DNA of 32,287 nucleotides from Candidatus Altimarinota bacterium (GCA_012031035.1 JAAUUT010000069.1:1-32287); one strand, 5' to 3'; shown: positions 23,235 through 31,940, counted from the stretch's first letter. Made by a program: numbers and translations. The notes: generated from the sequence alone by a model not told the origin.

Positions 23235-24689
23235 TTAATTCGTGAGTGAGAATTGTGAATTAGGAGTAGCTTTTACAAAATTCTGTGCATTCGCAATATC
23301 TTGAGAAGAATCAGTTACCTTTCGATCCCAGGGGGCAGGTTTGCGAACCTGTGCCCAAATCGGACTGTGCAAGGCTTCATCGATTTCCCGTGCCATTTCA
23401 ACCATGCCTACATAACCAGCGTAGGGATGATGGCGTTCTTGGTTGATATCGAGGAAAGGAATTTTTGCTTTGAGGGCAGTGTATTGATTGCGTCCCCCAG
23501 CAATGAGCATATCTGCTTTAGTTTTCTCGATTACTGCGAGTAATTCTTTTGCATTCCCCTTTTCTAACATAACTCCGTCTTGACCGAGGAGTTCTTTAAT
23601 GCGAGCTTTATCTTCTTCGGTACTTTTCTTGGTACTGGTCGCCATTACTTCCATGCCTAAGTCTTTAGCGGCGGAAATAATCGACCAGCTTTTGACACCA
23701 CCCGTATATAAAACTACTCGTTTGCCCTTGAGTCGGGCGCGATAGGGTTCGAGTGCGCGATTCAGTTTGGCGGTTTCTTCGACAATTAATTTTTCGACTC
23801 GTTCTTGCAAGTCTACATCTCCGATTTTGGTGGCGATATTACGCAAGCAACGATTCATATCTTCTACGCCATAAAAAGACTCTTCGATGTAAGGAATGCC
23901 GTATTTTTCCTCCATCTTTCTGCCCATATTAATTAGGGCTTTCGAGCAAATCATGATGTTAAGTTTGGCACGATGGGAGTGGCAAACTTCTTCATAACGA
24001 GCATCTCCCGTGATTTTAGCTAATACTCGAATGCCTAATTTTTCAAATAGCGGTAGGACTCCCCAGAGTTCGCCAGCAATGTTGTACTCGCCGATTAAAT
24101 TAATGTCGTAGGGAGTTGTAGTTTCCGGTTCTCTCGAACCCACTACATATTCGAGTAATGCCTCTCCACTAATGCGATTGCCTAAGTTTTTACTGCCGAC
24201 AAACCCTGGTGAATTCACGGGGATGACAGGAGTTCCAATCTTTTCGGCTGCTTTGTGGCAAACTGCATCCATGTCATCGCCAATCAAAGCAGTGACGCAA
24301 GTAGAATAAACAAAAATAGCGGCGGGATTATAACGCTGATGTACTTCTAGGATCGATTTGTAGAGTCTTTTTTCACCGCCAAAGATAACATCGTTTTCGT
24401 TGATGTCGGTGGTGAAACCCATTTTATACATCGTCGAACCAGAGGAAAGAGAACCTCGACTCCCCCAAGAGTTACCAGCACAAGCGATCGGCCCGTGAAC
24501 CAAATGAGCAGCATCGGTTATGGGTACGAGAGCTATCATTGCACCGTCAAAAGCACAGCCTCCTTGTGCCGCACCAGGTTGAGCTTGTTGTTTGCAAGAT
24601 TTATTTTTTTTCTCGCCATCTTTATGATGGTTGTGTTCGCAAGCGGACTCGCTCAGTAGCTCGTTAATTTTTCCTTGAGTGAGTTTCAT
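23235..24689 (-). CDS. nifE: nitrogenase cofactor scaffold subunit NifE
   Basis: 484 residues, paralogue of NifD and partner of NifN in the FeMo-cofactor scaffold. Features in order: LTQGKINELLSESACEHNHH, the Lys/Cys-rich EKKNKSCKQQAQPGAAQGGC with Cys45, PITDAAHLVHGPIACAGNSW, STCVTALIGDDMDAVC, NSPGFVGSKNLGNR and NIMICSKALINMGRKM. HPYAGYVGMVEMAREIDEAL closes the domain. Start MKLTQGKI is typical. The upstream Mo-nitro_C gene ends 44 bases before it. It is intact, with no elements inserted. Confidence 0.97.
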   Translation of the reverse strand: MKLTQGKINELLSESACEHNHHKDGEKKNKSCKQQAQPGAAQGGCAFDGAMIALVPITDAAHLVHGPIACAGNSWGSRGSLSSGSTMYKMGFTTDINENDVIFGGEKRLYKSILEVHQRYNPAAIFVYSTCVTALIGDDMDAVCHKAAEKIGTPVIPVNSPGFVGSKNLGNRISGEALLEYVVGSREPETTTPYDINLIGEYNIAGELWGVLPLFEKLGIRVLAKITGDARYEEVCHSHRAKLNIMICSKALINMGRKMEEKYGIPYIEESFYGVEDMNRCLRNIATKIGDVDLQERVEKLIVEETAKLNRALEPYRARLKGKRVVLYTGGVKSWSIISAAKDLGMEVMATSTKKSTEEDKARIKELLGQDGVMLEKGNAKELLAVIEKTKADMLIAGGRNQYTALKAKIPFLDINQERHHPYAGYVGMVEMAREIDEALHSPIWAQVRKPAPWDRKVTDSSQDIANAQNFVKATPNSQFSLTN

Positions 24690-24733
24690 TGTGGTAATTA
24701 GGTAATGGTCAAATAGTGGATAGCAGTTATTAA

Positions 24734-25033
24734 TTAATTACTGTCTGCTGCCAAAAAGATCTCGGCGCGAAAGCGTAAAAGAGATAATTCTTGGTAAAGC
24801 GGATTGAGGTGACACAGAGGAGGAATATGAAATAGAGTACGACCAAATAACTTGACATCGCGCTCAAAAGGACAACTCGCTGGAATCCAACGACAAATCA
24901 GCTTAGCGGTTTGAATATCTTTAATTTCAAAGCGATCGAGCCAATTGCGGATCGATTTGAATAAGTTAAATTTACGATGGGAACGACGATAAGATCGCCC
25001 GGATGAAATAGAAGCTAGATCGAGAATAATCAT
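24734..25033 (-). CDS. Mo-dependent nitrogenase C-terminal domain protein
   Basis: 99 residues of the small Mo-nitro_C family found beside nif genes in cyanobacteria: FKSIRNWLDRFEIKDIQTAK, LICRWIPASCPFERDVKLFG, RTLFHIPPLCHLNPLYQEL and LSLLRFRAEIFLA. Two to three cysteines (positions near 47, 54 and 74) could hold a metal, but no function is established. In many strains it lies between nifK and nifE; here nifE follows but nifK does not precede it. Confidence 0.85.
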   Translation of the reverse strand: MIILDLASISSGRSYRRSHRKFNLFKSIRNWLDRFEIKDIQTAKLICRWIPASCPFERDVKLFGRTLFHIPPLCHLNPLYQELSLLRFRAEIFLAADSN

Positions 25034-25140
25034 AGTAGGGGATTGGTGATTGGTGATTGGGGAATAGACAATAGAGAAAGGGGAAAACTTTCATGTATTT
25101 TTCTCCCTTGTCGTCCTTGTCTTCTGCGAAGAACATTAGT
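25034..25140. repeat. composite intergenic repeat, copy C
   Basis: On plus: GATTGGTGATTGGTGATTGG heptamers, an AT-rich spacer with CATGTATTTTTC, CCCTTGTCGTCCTTGTC units, and the tail TTCTGCGAAGAACATTAG. It fills the gap between the Mo-nitro_C gene and the 39-codon gene. Confidence 0.65.
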
Positions 25141-25149
25141 TTGGTAGCG

Positions 25150-25269
25150 TTACGAATGGTGGGATCGCTTTTCTCGATTTCTGCAATCGTCCATCATGCG
25201 ATCGAGCATATAGCCCTGTACGAATGTCAAAAGATAGATAATGCCTAAAACTGATAAAAAGGAAATCAT
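25150..25269 (-). CDS. 39-residue single-pass membrane protein in the nif cluster
   Basis: An ATG at 25269 opens a 39-codon frame: MISFLSVLGIIYLLTFVQGY is a clean hydrophobic segment of about 18 residues, followed by a charged cytosol-like tail (LDRMMDDCRNREKRSHHS) and TAA. The sharp hydrophobic-to-basic switch and one cysteine look like a real small membrane protein. By the positive-inside rule the tail would face the cytosol (inference). It lies between dps and the Mo-nitro_C gene, with composite repeats on both sides. No strong ribosome-binding site is visible. I know of no assigned family. Confidence 0.6.
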   Translation of the reverse strand: MISFLSVLGIIYLLTFVQGYMLDRMMDDCRNREKRSHHS

Positions 25270-25271
25270 GA

Positions 25272-25375
25272 TTAATCGGGGGTAAGGGGTCGAGAAGTAG
25301 GGGAGAGGGGGAGTAGGGGAGCGGATATTAGAAAAATCTCTACCTTGTCCCCCTTGTATAGGCGAAGGACGTTTT
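25272..25375. repeat. composite intergenic repeat, copy D
   Basis: A G-rich run of GGGGAG/GTAGGGG units replaces the GATTGGT heptamers. Then come ACCTTGTCCCCCTTGT and the tail GGCGAAGGACGTT. The dps stop codon (25374-25376) begins within the last bases of this tail on the minus strand. Confidence 0.6.
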
Positions 25376-25907
25376 ACAATTGGACGAGCGTGTCTTCTGC
25401 TAAGAAATGCGTCAGATGAAAGGCTCTTTCTTCTGTTTTTAAGAGAATTTGCTCGTAGAGGTAGCGAGTCGCGCGATCTCCCGTACTTTCAGCTTGAGAT
25501 GCTTGGCGACGCAGCATATTGATAATGGCTTGTTCTGCTTGCAAGTCATTAGTCACCATCTGACGAGCCGTATAAGCATTGTCTGGTTCCTGCTCGAAAC
25601 AAGATAATTGAGCTAATTTAGCAAAATTAGCGACGGTAACGCCGCCCAATCCGTTCAAACGTTCGCCAATTTCATGGACGTGTTCGGTAACTTCAGTCGC
25701 ACTTTCTTGAAAAAACTGATGTAAAGAATAAAATTCTGACCCTTCAACAACAAAGTGATGTTTTTGGTATTGCAGATATAATGCTTGAAAGCTAGCTAGG
25801 GCAATATTTAAACCTTCACAAACGGGAACAGTTACTTCTCGTCCTAAACCAACTGAATTATCGGTTATTTCTCCAAATGCTTGTACGAATGTTTTAGCTT
25901 GAGTCAT
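25374..25907 (-). CDS. dps: Dps-family ferritin-like protein
   Basis: 177 residues of the Dps fold: a dodecameric iron-storage shell that uses peroxide or oxygen to oxidise Fe(II). The ferroxidase region is QKHHFVVEGSEFYSLHQFF and ESATEVTEHVHEIGERLNGL, with the His, Asp/Glu and Glu positions conserved in type. The remaining helices follow (NDLQAEQAIINMLRRQASQA, KTEERAFHLTHFLAED). No DNA-binding basic tail is present at the N-terminus. Placement inside the nif cluster suggests iron supply or oxidative protection for nitrogenase (inference). Confidence 0.88.
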   Translation of the reverse strand: MTQAKTFVQAFGEITDNSVGLGREVTVPVCEGLNIALASFQALYLQYQKHHFVVEGSEFYSLHQFFQESATEVTEHVHEIGERLNGLGGVTVANFAKLAQLSCFEQEPDNAYTARQMVTNDLQAEQAIINMLRRQASQAESTGDRATRYLYEQILLKTEERAFHLTHFLAEDTLVQL

Positions 25908-25949
25908 TAATTTACTCCTGATGTTTTTTGCTTGGCGGATGTGGTTTGT

Positions 25950-26010
25950 AAAAAAGTTCTACCTTGTCTACCTTGTCTGCCTTGTCCTCCTTGTCTTCGC
26001 TAAGAGATAA
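25950..26010. repeat. composite intergenic repeat, copy E
   Basis: Only the 9-base part is present: CTACCTTGTCTACCTTGTC, then GCCTTGTCCTCCTTGTC, then TTCGCTAAGAG as the tail. It lies between dps and the 85-residue gene. Confidence 0.65.
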
Positions 26011-26032
26011 GTTAAAACCGACTGGAGTTTAG

Positions 26033-26290
26033 CTAAATTTGCCAGCAGCTTTCTAACCATTTCAATAAATCTGGGCGCGAAGCAACAATTTGATGTACGA
26101 CACTGCGAACTAAAATGGCAGCAATACTGTCGTTGACTTCTACCCTGAGAGAACCATCTTCAAGACACCAACAAGGAATCGTCAATTCTTGTAGGCGGTG
26201 GTAGATATGCCAGCGATCGATTCGAGAAACGTCAACTGTAACAGCGACAGAGACGATGGAAGTAGAATTTTGATAAGAGATAGGATACAT
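26033..26290 (-). CDS. nif-cluster small protein, Asr1405/Asl0597-like
   Basis: 85 residues. Recognisable core: VDVSRIDRWHIYHRLQEL, then IPCWCLEDGSLRVEVND and AAILVRSVVHQIVASRPDLL ending KWLESCWQI. This pattern matches, from memory, a small cyanobacterial family named for Asr1405/Asl0597; function is unknown. The two cysteines of PCWC and that of SCW could be metal or redox sites (speculative). It follows nifP by 28 bases on the same strand and is followed by dps across a repeat. Confidence 0.7.
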   Translation of the reverse strand: MYPISYQNSTSIVSVAVTVDVSRIDRWHIYHRLQELTIPCWCLEDGSLRVEVNDSIAAILVRSVVHQIVASRPDLLKWLESCWQI

Positions 26291-26318
26291 AAGCTTTAAC
26301 TCGATAAAGATTTCAGGG

Positions 26319-27073
26319 TTAATTTTGTTGTTGTAATTGCTCTTCTAACTTTTCGATGCGATCGAGTAGAGTGCGAATTACATCTGCTTGTGGATCTGGC
26401 AATTTATTGTGTTCGAGGGGATTATTTGGGTGGCAATTCCGACAAATATTGCGACCTGGAATGCCGACTACCGTACAAGTTGAAGGCACATCGCGCAACA
26501 CGATAGAACCCGCGCCAATGCGAACGCGATCGCCTATTTGAATATTTCCTAAAACTTTTGCTCCCGCTCCTACGACTACGTGCTTTCCTAATGTAGGGTG
26601 GCGTTTGCCGCTTTCTTTTCCCGTCCCGCCTAACGTAACGCCTTGATAAATCAGGGTATAATCGCCTACGATCGCGGTTTCGCCAATCACTACCCCCATC
26701 CCGTGATCGATAAATACTCCTTGCCTATGTCTGCGCCAGGATGAATTTCAATTCCCGTTAAAAACCGTCCCAGATGAGAAATTAGACGGGGAAGCAAAGG
26801 AACATTGCGATCGCTCAATCCATGAGCAATACGATATAGTATCAAGGCATGAAAGCCAGGATAGCAGAGAATTACTTCCAACCAGTTACGGGCGGCAGGA
26901 TCGCGATCGAAAATAATTCTAAAATCAACGATTAAAGTTTGCCATAGCGCGATCGCATTGGATAAAAAGGATTTATCTTCTTCGTGCTTAATACCCGCAC
27001 TACCATAATCTGAGGTTGGGTTTAGTGCAGCAGTTTTTTGGGTTGGGGGAGCAGTAAAACTGAACGGTAGCAT
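26319..27073 (-). pseudogene. nifP: serine O-acetyltransferase (NifP/CysE), single-base frameshift
   Basis: It acetylates serine for cysteine synthesis and supplies sulphur to Fe-S and nitrogenase assembly. The N-terminal part (WQTLIVDFRIIFDRDPAARN, FHALILYRIAHGL) and the left-handed beta-helix with hexapeptide repeats (VVIGETAIVGDYTLIYQGVT, LGGTGKESGKRHPTLG) are in different frames. They join at EIHPGADIGK / GVFIDHGMG. Adding one base in the coding AAGG (TT at 26721-26722 on plus) restores a protein of about 251 residues with the catalytic His intact. No other lesion is visible, so a sequencing indel is likely. As the first gene of the nif run, nifP is the better name, with cysE as the general one. 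Confidence 0.85.
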
Positions 27074-27353
27074 TGTTCGATAGCAAGCGAGACTGCTTGG
27101 ATTCTTTCTGTCTTTATACCAAGCTCGCTAATCTAGGGCGATCGAATCTACTCCCCTCAAACTTATTTGGATTTATTAGCGATGTACTCAATCGCTTTAA
27201 TACTTGATTGCTAAGGGATACAAAATTTTTTTGGTTAGAGGGTTGAATTTTTTACTACTAGAGGCGCTAGTATTTACATTACTAGGGCTATATATTTCTG
27301 CACTCAACAATAACGAAGCAACTTGTCATTGCTTGCGATCTCGAAATTTTTTG

Positions 27354-27437
27354 TAGGTTGGCTTGAAGGATGAAACCCAACACAAAATATAATTTTGCTT
27401 GGTTTTACTTCGTGCAACTCAACCCACCAGCACATCT
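27354..27437. repeat. cyanobacterial interspersed palindromic repeat
   Basis: It has GTAGGTTGGCTTGAAGGATG and AAACCCAAC on one side, CAACTCAACCCACC on the other, and a perfect CAAAAT-ATA-ATTTTG hairpin at 27383-27397 in the middle. Words like these are common as dispersed repeats in cyanobacteria. The surrounding 27074-27476 gap holds no gene I can support. Confidence 0.5.
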
Positions 27438-27476
27438 TACAATAAATTATGATTTAATTAACCGTTTAAAATTATC

Positions 27477-27806
27477 CTAACTATCTGAATAAGTTAAGAA
27501 ATTACCAAAAACACCAAGCGTTTTAGTTTTAAAGCCAAACAATTCTGTTGTATAAATACTAAAAATTCCTAGATTTTGTTGATTTGTAGATGCACTAATT
27601 GCTGGCTTGATAAGCGTATTTTTAATAAAGCTTGGCGGTTCGCCAGATCGGCAATAATTAAATTCTTTGCACATTTCTTCTTGTGCATTTGTCATCAATC
27701 TCTGGGAAGCATAATCGTTATAAGCTTCTTGTCTGGGATTAGTGACTCCCATAATAACAGCAAGACCAGCTAAGGCAATTCCACCTTTAACTAAACTACC
27801 TTGCAT
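27477..27806 (-). CDS. DUF4359 family protein
   Basis: 109 residues. The N-terminus (KGGIALAGLAVIMGVTNPRQ) is a single hydrophobic segment, a membrane anchor or uncleaved signal. Then comes the family core EAYNDYASQRLMTNAQEEMC, KEFNYCRSGEPPSFIKNTLI and the hydrophobic C-terminus FGFKTKTLGVFGNFLTY. Two cysteines at about 47 and 52 may pair outside the membrane. Function is unknown. It is monocistronic, after the nif cluster. Confidence 0.8.
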   Translation of the reverse strand: MQGSLVKGGIALAGLAVIMGVTNPRQEAYNDYASQRLMTNAQEEMCKEFNYCRSGEPPSFIKNTLIKPAISASTNQQNLGIFSIYTTELFGFKTKTLGVFGNFLTYSDS

Positions 27807-27979
27807 AAATAGGATTGCTCCTTGGCGATTGTGTTGCTTGTATAATTCAATTATATTTCACTAAAATTTAGTTGCCCAGTATTTATATTTTTGTTTCGTT
27901 TTTCCAATCTACTCGGAAGTGACCGAGAATAAGGGGTTTTAAGCCCCATGCTTCTAGGACAGCTTCTTCTACTCCGTGT

Positions 27980-27985
27980 TATAAT
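27980..27985 (+). promoter_or_regulatory. -10 box of tnpB
   Basis: A perfect TATAAT, with no good -35 about 17 bases upstream. Transcription would start near 27992, inside the 27986-28012 hairpin that abuts the GTG start codon, so the leader would be mostly hairpin. Confidence 0.45.
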
Positions 27986-28013
27986 TTTGATACTTGAATG
28001 CTAAGTATCAAAT

Positions 28014-29249
28014 GTGTTTGTCCTAGAATTCAAAGTCAAGCCAAAACCTATACAAATCCAAGCCATTGATGAAGCCATTCGGACATCTCAATTCGTCCGA
28101 AACAAAGTGCTTCGTTATTGGATGGATAATCGAGGCGTTGGTAAGACTGAGCTATTTAGATACAACACCAGACTGAGAAAAGAGTTCAAATTTGTAGACG
28201 ACTTAAACTCTCATGCTTGCCAGACGGCAGTAGAGAGAGTCTTGAGAGCCATTAACAAATTTTTCGACAACTGCAAAAGACAGATTCCAGGGAAAAAAGG
28301 CTATCCCAAATTCAAGAAAAATACTCGTTCGGTAGAATACAAAGTCTCTGGATGGAAACTATCAGAAAGCAGAAAGCATATTATTTTCACCGACCAGAAA
28401 AACATTGGAAGGTTAAAACTGATAGGAACTAGAGACTTATTATTTCTACAAATCGAACAAATAAAAAGAGTCAGAATTCTTAAAAGAAGCGATGGTTACT
28501 ACATTCAATTCTCGGTCAAACTCGACCCAAGAGATACAGTAAAGCCACTCATCCCCTCACAAAAAGCCGTGGGGATTGATGTCGGATTAAAACATTTTTA
28601 TGCCGATAGCCAGGGGAATCTCGAACCAATTCCACAATTTTATCGCAAAGGAGAAAAACAACTCAATCGAGCCAATCGTCAAAAATCTCACAAATACGAC
28701 TCGAACAAGAAAAAAGCAAAACTACCACAATCAAAAAACTATCACAAGGCTAGACTTCGATATGCCCTTAAACATTTAAGAGTAAGTAGGCAGCGAGAAG
28801 AGTGGCTCAAGACTGTAGCACTCCGTTTAATCCAATCTAACGATTTGGTCGCCTATGAAGATTTAAATGTTTCTGACATAGTTAGAAATCGACATTTAGC
28901 TAAGTCGATATCTGATGCTGCTTGGTCAACTTTTCGGAGATGGTTAGAGTATTTTGGTTATAAGTATGGCAAGGTAACTGTGGCAGTGCCAGCACACTAT
29001 ACTTCTCAAAAATGCTCTAGCTGCGGACAGAAAGTTCCCAAGACTCTATCGACAAGAACGCATATTTGTTTTTCGTGTGGATATGTGGAAGATAGAGATA
29101 TCAACGCGGCAATCAACATTTTGAGGCTGGGACTCAGTACGGTTGGGCAGACCGGATCTCAAGCTTGGGGAGAGGGAACCGCTACTTTGGTTGGAGCAAT
29201 CCTGTCAGGGCAAGTCTCCTCAGCGAACCAAGAATCTTCGTTCTTATAG
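28014..29249 (+). CDS. tnpB: TnpB, RNA-guided nuclease of an IS605-group element
   Basis: 411 residues, the usual length. The RuvC-like nuclease residues are all present: Asp189 (GIDVGLKHF), Glu282 (YEDLNVSD) and Asp362 (DRDINAAINIL). The zinc finger is CSSCG...CFSCG (Cys334, 337, 352, 355). The N-terminal wedge region (FKVKPKPIQIQAIDEAIRTS) is typical. TnpB proteins cut DNA guided by a right-end omega RNA and help the element persist. The start is GTG at 28014 (no ATG in range), right after a perfect hairpin. The catalytic set looks active. The stop lies 50 bases before the alaS ATG. Confidence 0.93.
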   Translation: MFVLEFKVKPKPIQIQAIDEAIRTSQFVRNKVLRYWMDNRGVGKTELFRYNTRLRKEFKFVDDLNSHACQTAVERVLRAINKFFDNCKRQIPGKKGYPKFKKNTRSVEYKVSGWKLSESRKHIIFTDQKNIGRLKLIGTRDLLFLQIEQIKRVRILKRSDGYYIQFSVKLDPRDTVKPLIPSQKAVGIDVGLKHFYADSQGNLEPIPQFYRKGEKQLNRANRQKSHKYDSNKKKAKLPQSKNYHKARLRYALKHLRVSRQREEWLKTVALRLIQSNDLVAYEDLNVSDIVRNRHLAKSISDAAWSTFRRWLEYFGYKYGKVTVAVPAHYTSQKCSSCGQKVPKTLSTRTHICFSCGYVEDRDINAAINILRLGLSTVGQTGSQAWGEGTATLVGAILSGQVSSANQESSFL

Positions 29250-29299
29250 GGCGGAGAGTGTCAAAGAATAGTAAATATTGCAGCAATATTATTAGACAA

Positions 29300-31932
29300 A
29301 TGCCTTACACTCCCAAGTATCTTAGCGGTAGCGAAATACGACAAAAATTTTTAGACTTTTTTGCGCAGCGACAGCACAAAATCTTACCGAGTGCTTCTCT
29401 TATCCCAGAAGATCCGACGGTATTGCTGACTATCGCTGGAATGCTCCCGTTTAAACCAATTTTCCTCGGTCAGAAAACACCGGATTATCCCCGCGCTACG
29501 ACATCCCAAAAGTGCATTCGTACCAACGACATCGAAAACGTGGGACGTACTGCCAGACATCATACCTTTTTTGAGATGTTGGGCAACTTTAGCTTTGGGG
29601 ATTATTTTAAAGAACAAGCGATCGCGTCTGCTTGGGAGTTATCTACCGAAGTTTTCGGTTTACCTCCAGAAAGAATCATCGTCAGCGTTTTTGAAGACGA
29701 CGACGAAGCATTTGCTATTTGGCGCGACCAAATTGGTATTCCTTCCCATCGTATCCAACGTATGGGAAGCGATGATAACTTCTGGAATTCTGGCCCGACG
29801 GGGCCATGCGGGCCGTGTTCGGAACTATATTATGATTTCCACCCAGAATTAGGCGACGAGAAAATCGATTTAGAAGACGATACTCGCTTCATTGAATTCT
29901 ATAATCTCGTCTTCATGCAATATAACCAAGATGCGCAGGGAAATCTAACTCCCTTGCAAAGCAAAAACATCGATACGGGAATGGGACTTGAAAGGATGGC
30001 GCAAATCCTACAACAAGTCCCCAATAACTACGAAACCGATTTAATCTTTCCCATTATCAAAACAGCAGCAGAGATTGCAGGAATTGATTACAGTGCATCA
30101 GATGAGAAGACCAAAGTATCTCTCAAGGTAATCGGCGATCACATTCGTGCTGTAGTACATATGATATCCGATGGCATTAGTGCCTCGAATATAGGTCGCG
30201 GATATGTGTTGCGCCGTCTCATTCGTCGCGTCGTCCGTCACGGAAGATTGATTGGGATTGAAGGCGAATTTACAACTAAAGTAGCTGAAGTTGCGATCGC
30301 ACTTTCCCAAGACATTTATCCTAACGTTATCGCAACTGAAGAAGATATCAAGGGACAACTGCAACGAGAAGAAGCTAGTTTCCTCAAAACTATCGAAAAA
30401 GGCGAAAAACTCCTCTCAGACATCCTCAAGAAAGAGAAAAAACAGATTGGGGGTGAAGATGCTTTTACTTTATACGATACTCATGGTTTCCCCTTAGAAC
30501 TGACCCAAGAAATCGCCGCAGAAAACGGATTGACCGTCGATGCGGAAGGATTTGAACAGGAAATGGAGAAACAACGCCAACGCGGAAGGGATTCTCACAA
30601 AACTATTGACCTTACCGTACAAGGTAGCTTGGATAAACTGGCAGAGCATATCCATTCAACAGAATTTATCGGTTACAACGAGTATCAGTCTCCTGCAAAA
30701 GTCGAAGTCGTCTTAGTCGATGGAAACGCCGTTGAAGCAGCAGAAGCAGGAACGTCCGTTCAAATCGTTCTCGATAAAACTCCCTTTTATGCAGAGTCGG
30801 GGGGACAAATTGGCGATAAAGGTTATCTGAGTGGAGATAATTTAGTCATCAGAATTGAAGATGTGCAGAAAGAATCCGATTTCTTCGTCCATTTCGGTCG
30901 CGTCGAACGGGGAATCATCGAAGTTGGCGATACCGTCACCGCACAAATCGATCGCGCTTGTCGTCGTCGCGCCCAAGCTAATCATACCGCAACTCACTTA
31001 TTACAAGCGGCACTGAAAAAATTTGTCGATGATTCGATTTCTCAAGCGGGTTCGTTAGTTGCTTTCGATCGCCTGCGTTTCGATTTTAACTGTCCTCGTC
31101 CCATAACCGCACAAGAAATCCAACAAATCGAGGAACAAATTAATACTTGGATTGCAGAAGCGCACGACGCTCATATTTCTACTATGCCTCTGGATGAAGC
31201 AAAAGCAAAGGGTGCAGTTGCGATGTTTGGCGAAAAATATGGCGCAGAAGTTAGAGTAATCGACCTTCCTGGCGTTTCGATGGAATTGTGCGGCGGAACA
31301 CACGTCAGCAATACTGCTGAAATTGGACTGTTTAAGATTGTTTCTGAAACGGGTATTTCTTCTGGCGTAAGGCGTATAGAAGCGGTCGCCGGGCCTGCTG
31401 TTTTGGAATATTTAAATGTTCGGGATAAAGTAGTAAGAGAATTGAGCGATCGCTTTAAATCTAAACCCGAAGAAATTGGCGATCGCGTTACCAGCTTACA
31501 AGCAGAACTAAAAACCACTCAAAAGCAGTTAGAATCTGTCAAACAGGAACTCGCGATCGCAAAATCAGACCAATTGGTCTCAAATCAGAATCCGTTGGCG
31601 AGTTCAAAATTCTAGTTGCAGACATGGAAGATATAGAACCCGACGCGCTAAAAACTGCTGCTGAAAGATTGCAACAAAAACTCGGCGAAGCTGCTGTTAT
31701 ATTAGGTTCGGTTCCCGAAGAAGGCAAAGTAAGTTTAGTAGCAGCTTTTAGTCAAAAAGTTAACAAAGATAAGAAGCTACAAGCAGGTAAATTCATCGGT
31801 GAAATTGCCAAAATTTGCGGCGGTGGCGGCGGTGGAAGACCCAATTTAGCGCAAGCAGGCGGACGCGATCCGAGTAAGTTAAAAGAAGCGTTAGAAACTG
31901 CTAAAAAACAGTTAGTTGAAAGCTTGCAGTAA
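29300..31932 (+). pseudogene. alaS: alanine--tRNA ligase, single-base frameshift
   Basis: Class II AlaRS. The N-terminal part opens MPYTPKYLSGSEIRQKFLDF, with TSQKCIRTNDIENVG, FFEMLGNFSFGDYFKEQA and GMGLERMAQIL. The editing domain follows (RANHTATHLL, then CGGTHVSNTAEIG with the zinc Cys/His). The frame stops at 31615, while the C-terminal DHHA1 domain (GKFIGEIAKICGGGGGGRPN, LAQAGGRDPSKLKEAL) continues in another frame to 31932. Adding one base in the A-run at 31582-31584 restores 877 residues, exactly the family length. An essential gene is unlikely to be broken, so sequencing error is favoured. An upstream open frame from 29165 is read-through of tnpB sequence; the start is the ATG at 29300. 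Confidence 0.9.
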
Positions 31933-31940
31933 TTTTGTCG

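Larger units (their letters stand above)
27900..29265 (+). mobile_element. IS200/IS605-group element carrying only tnpB
   Basis: A tnpB gene with flanking hairpins: CTCGG...CCGAG (27912-27927), GGGG...CCCC (27933-27947) and a perfect 10-bp hairpin TTTGATACTT/AAGTATCAAA (27986-28012). The right side ends near GGCGGAGAGTGTCAA (about 29251-29265), which resembles the right ends of cyanobacterial tnpB elements. No tnpA is present. The exact left end is not resolved. It sits directly before alaS. Confidence 0.6.

Noticed and set aside
29165..29299. AlaS starting inside tnpB
   Set aside because: The extra 45 residues are read-through of the tnpB 3' end; AlaRS begins MPYTPKYLSG.
31560..31624. Programmed frameshifting in alaS
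   Set aside because: No slippery heptamer with a downstream structure is evident, and three other genes in the window show the same one-base loss.
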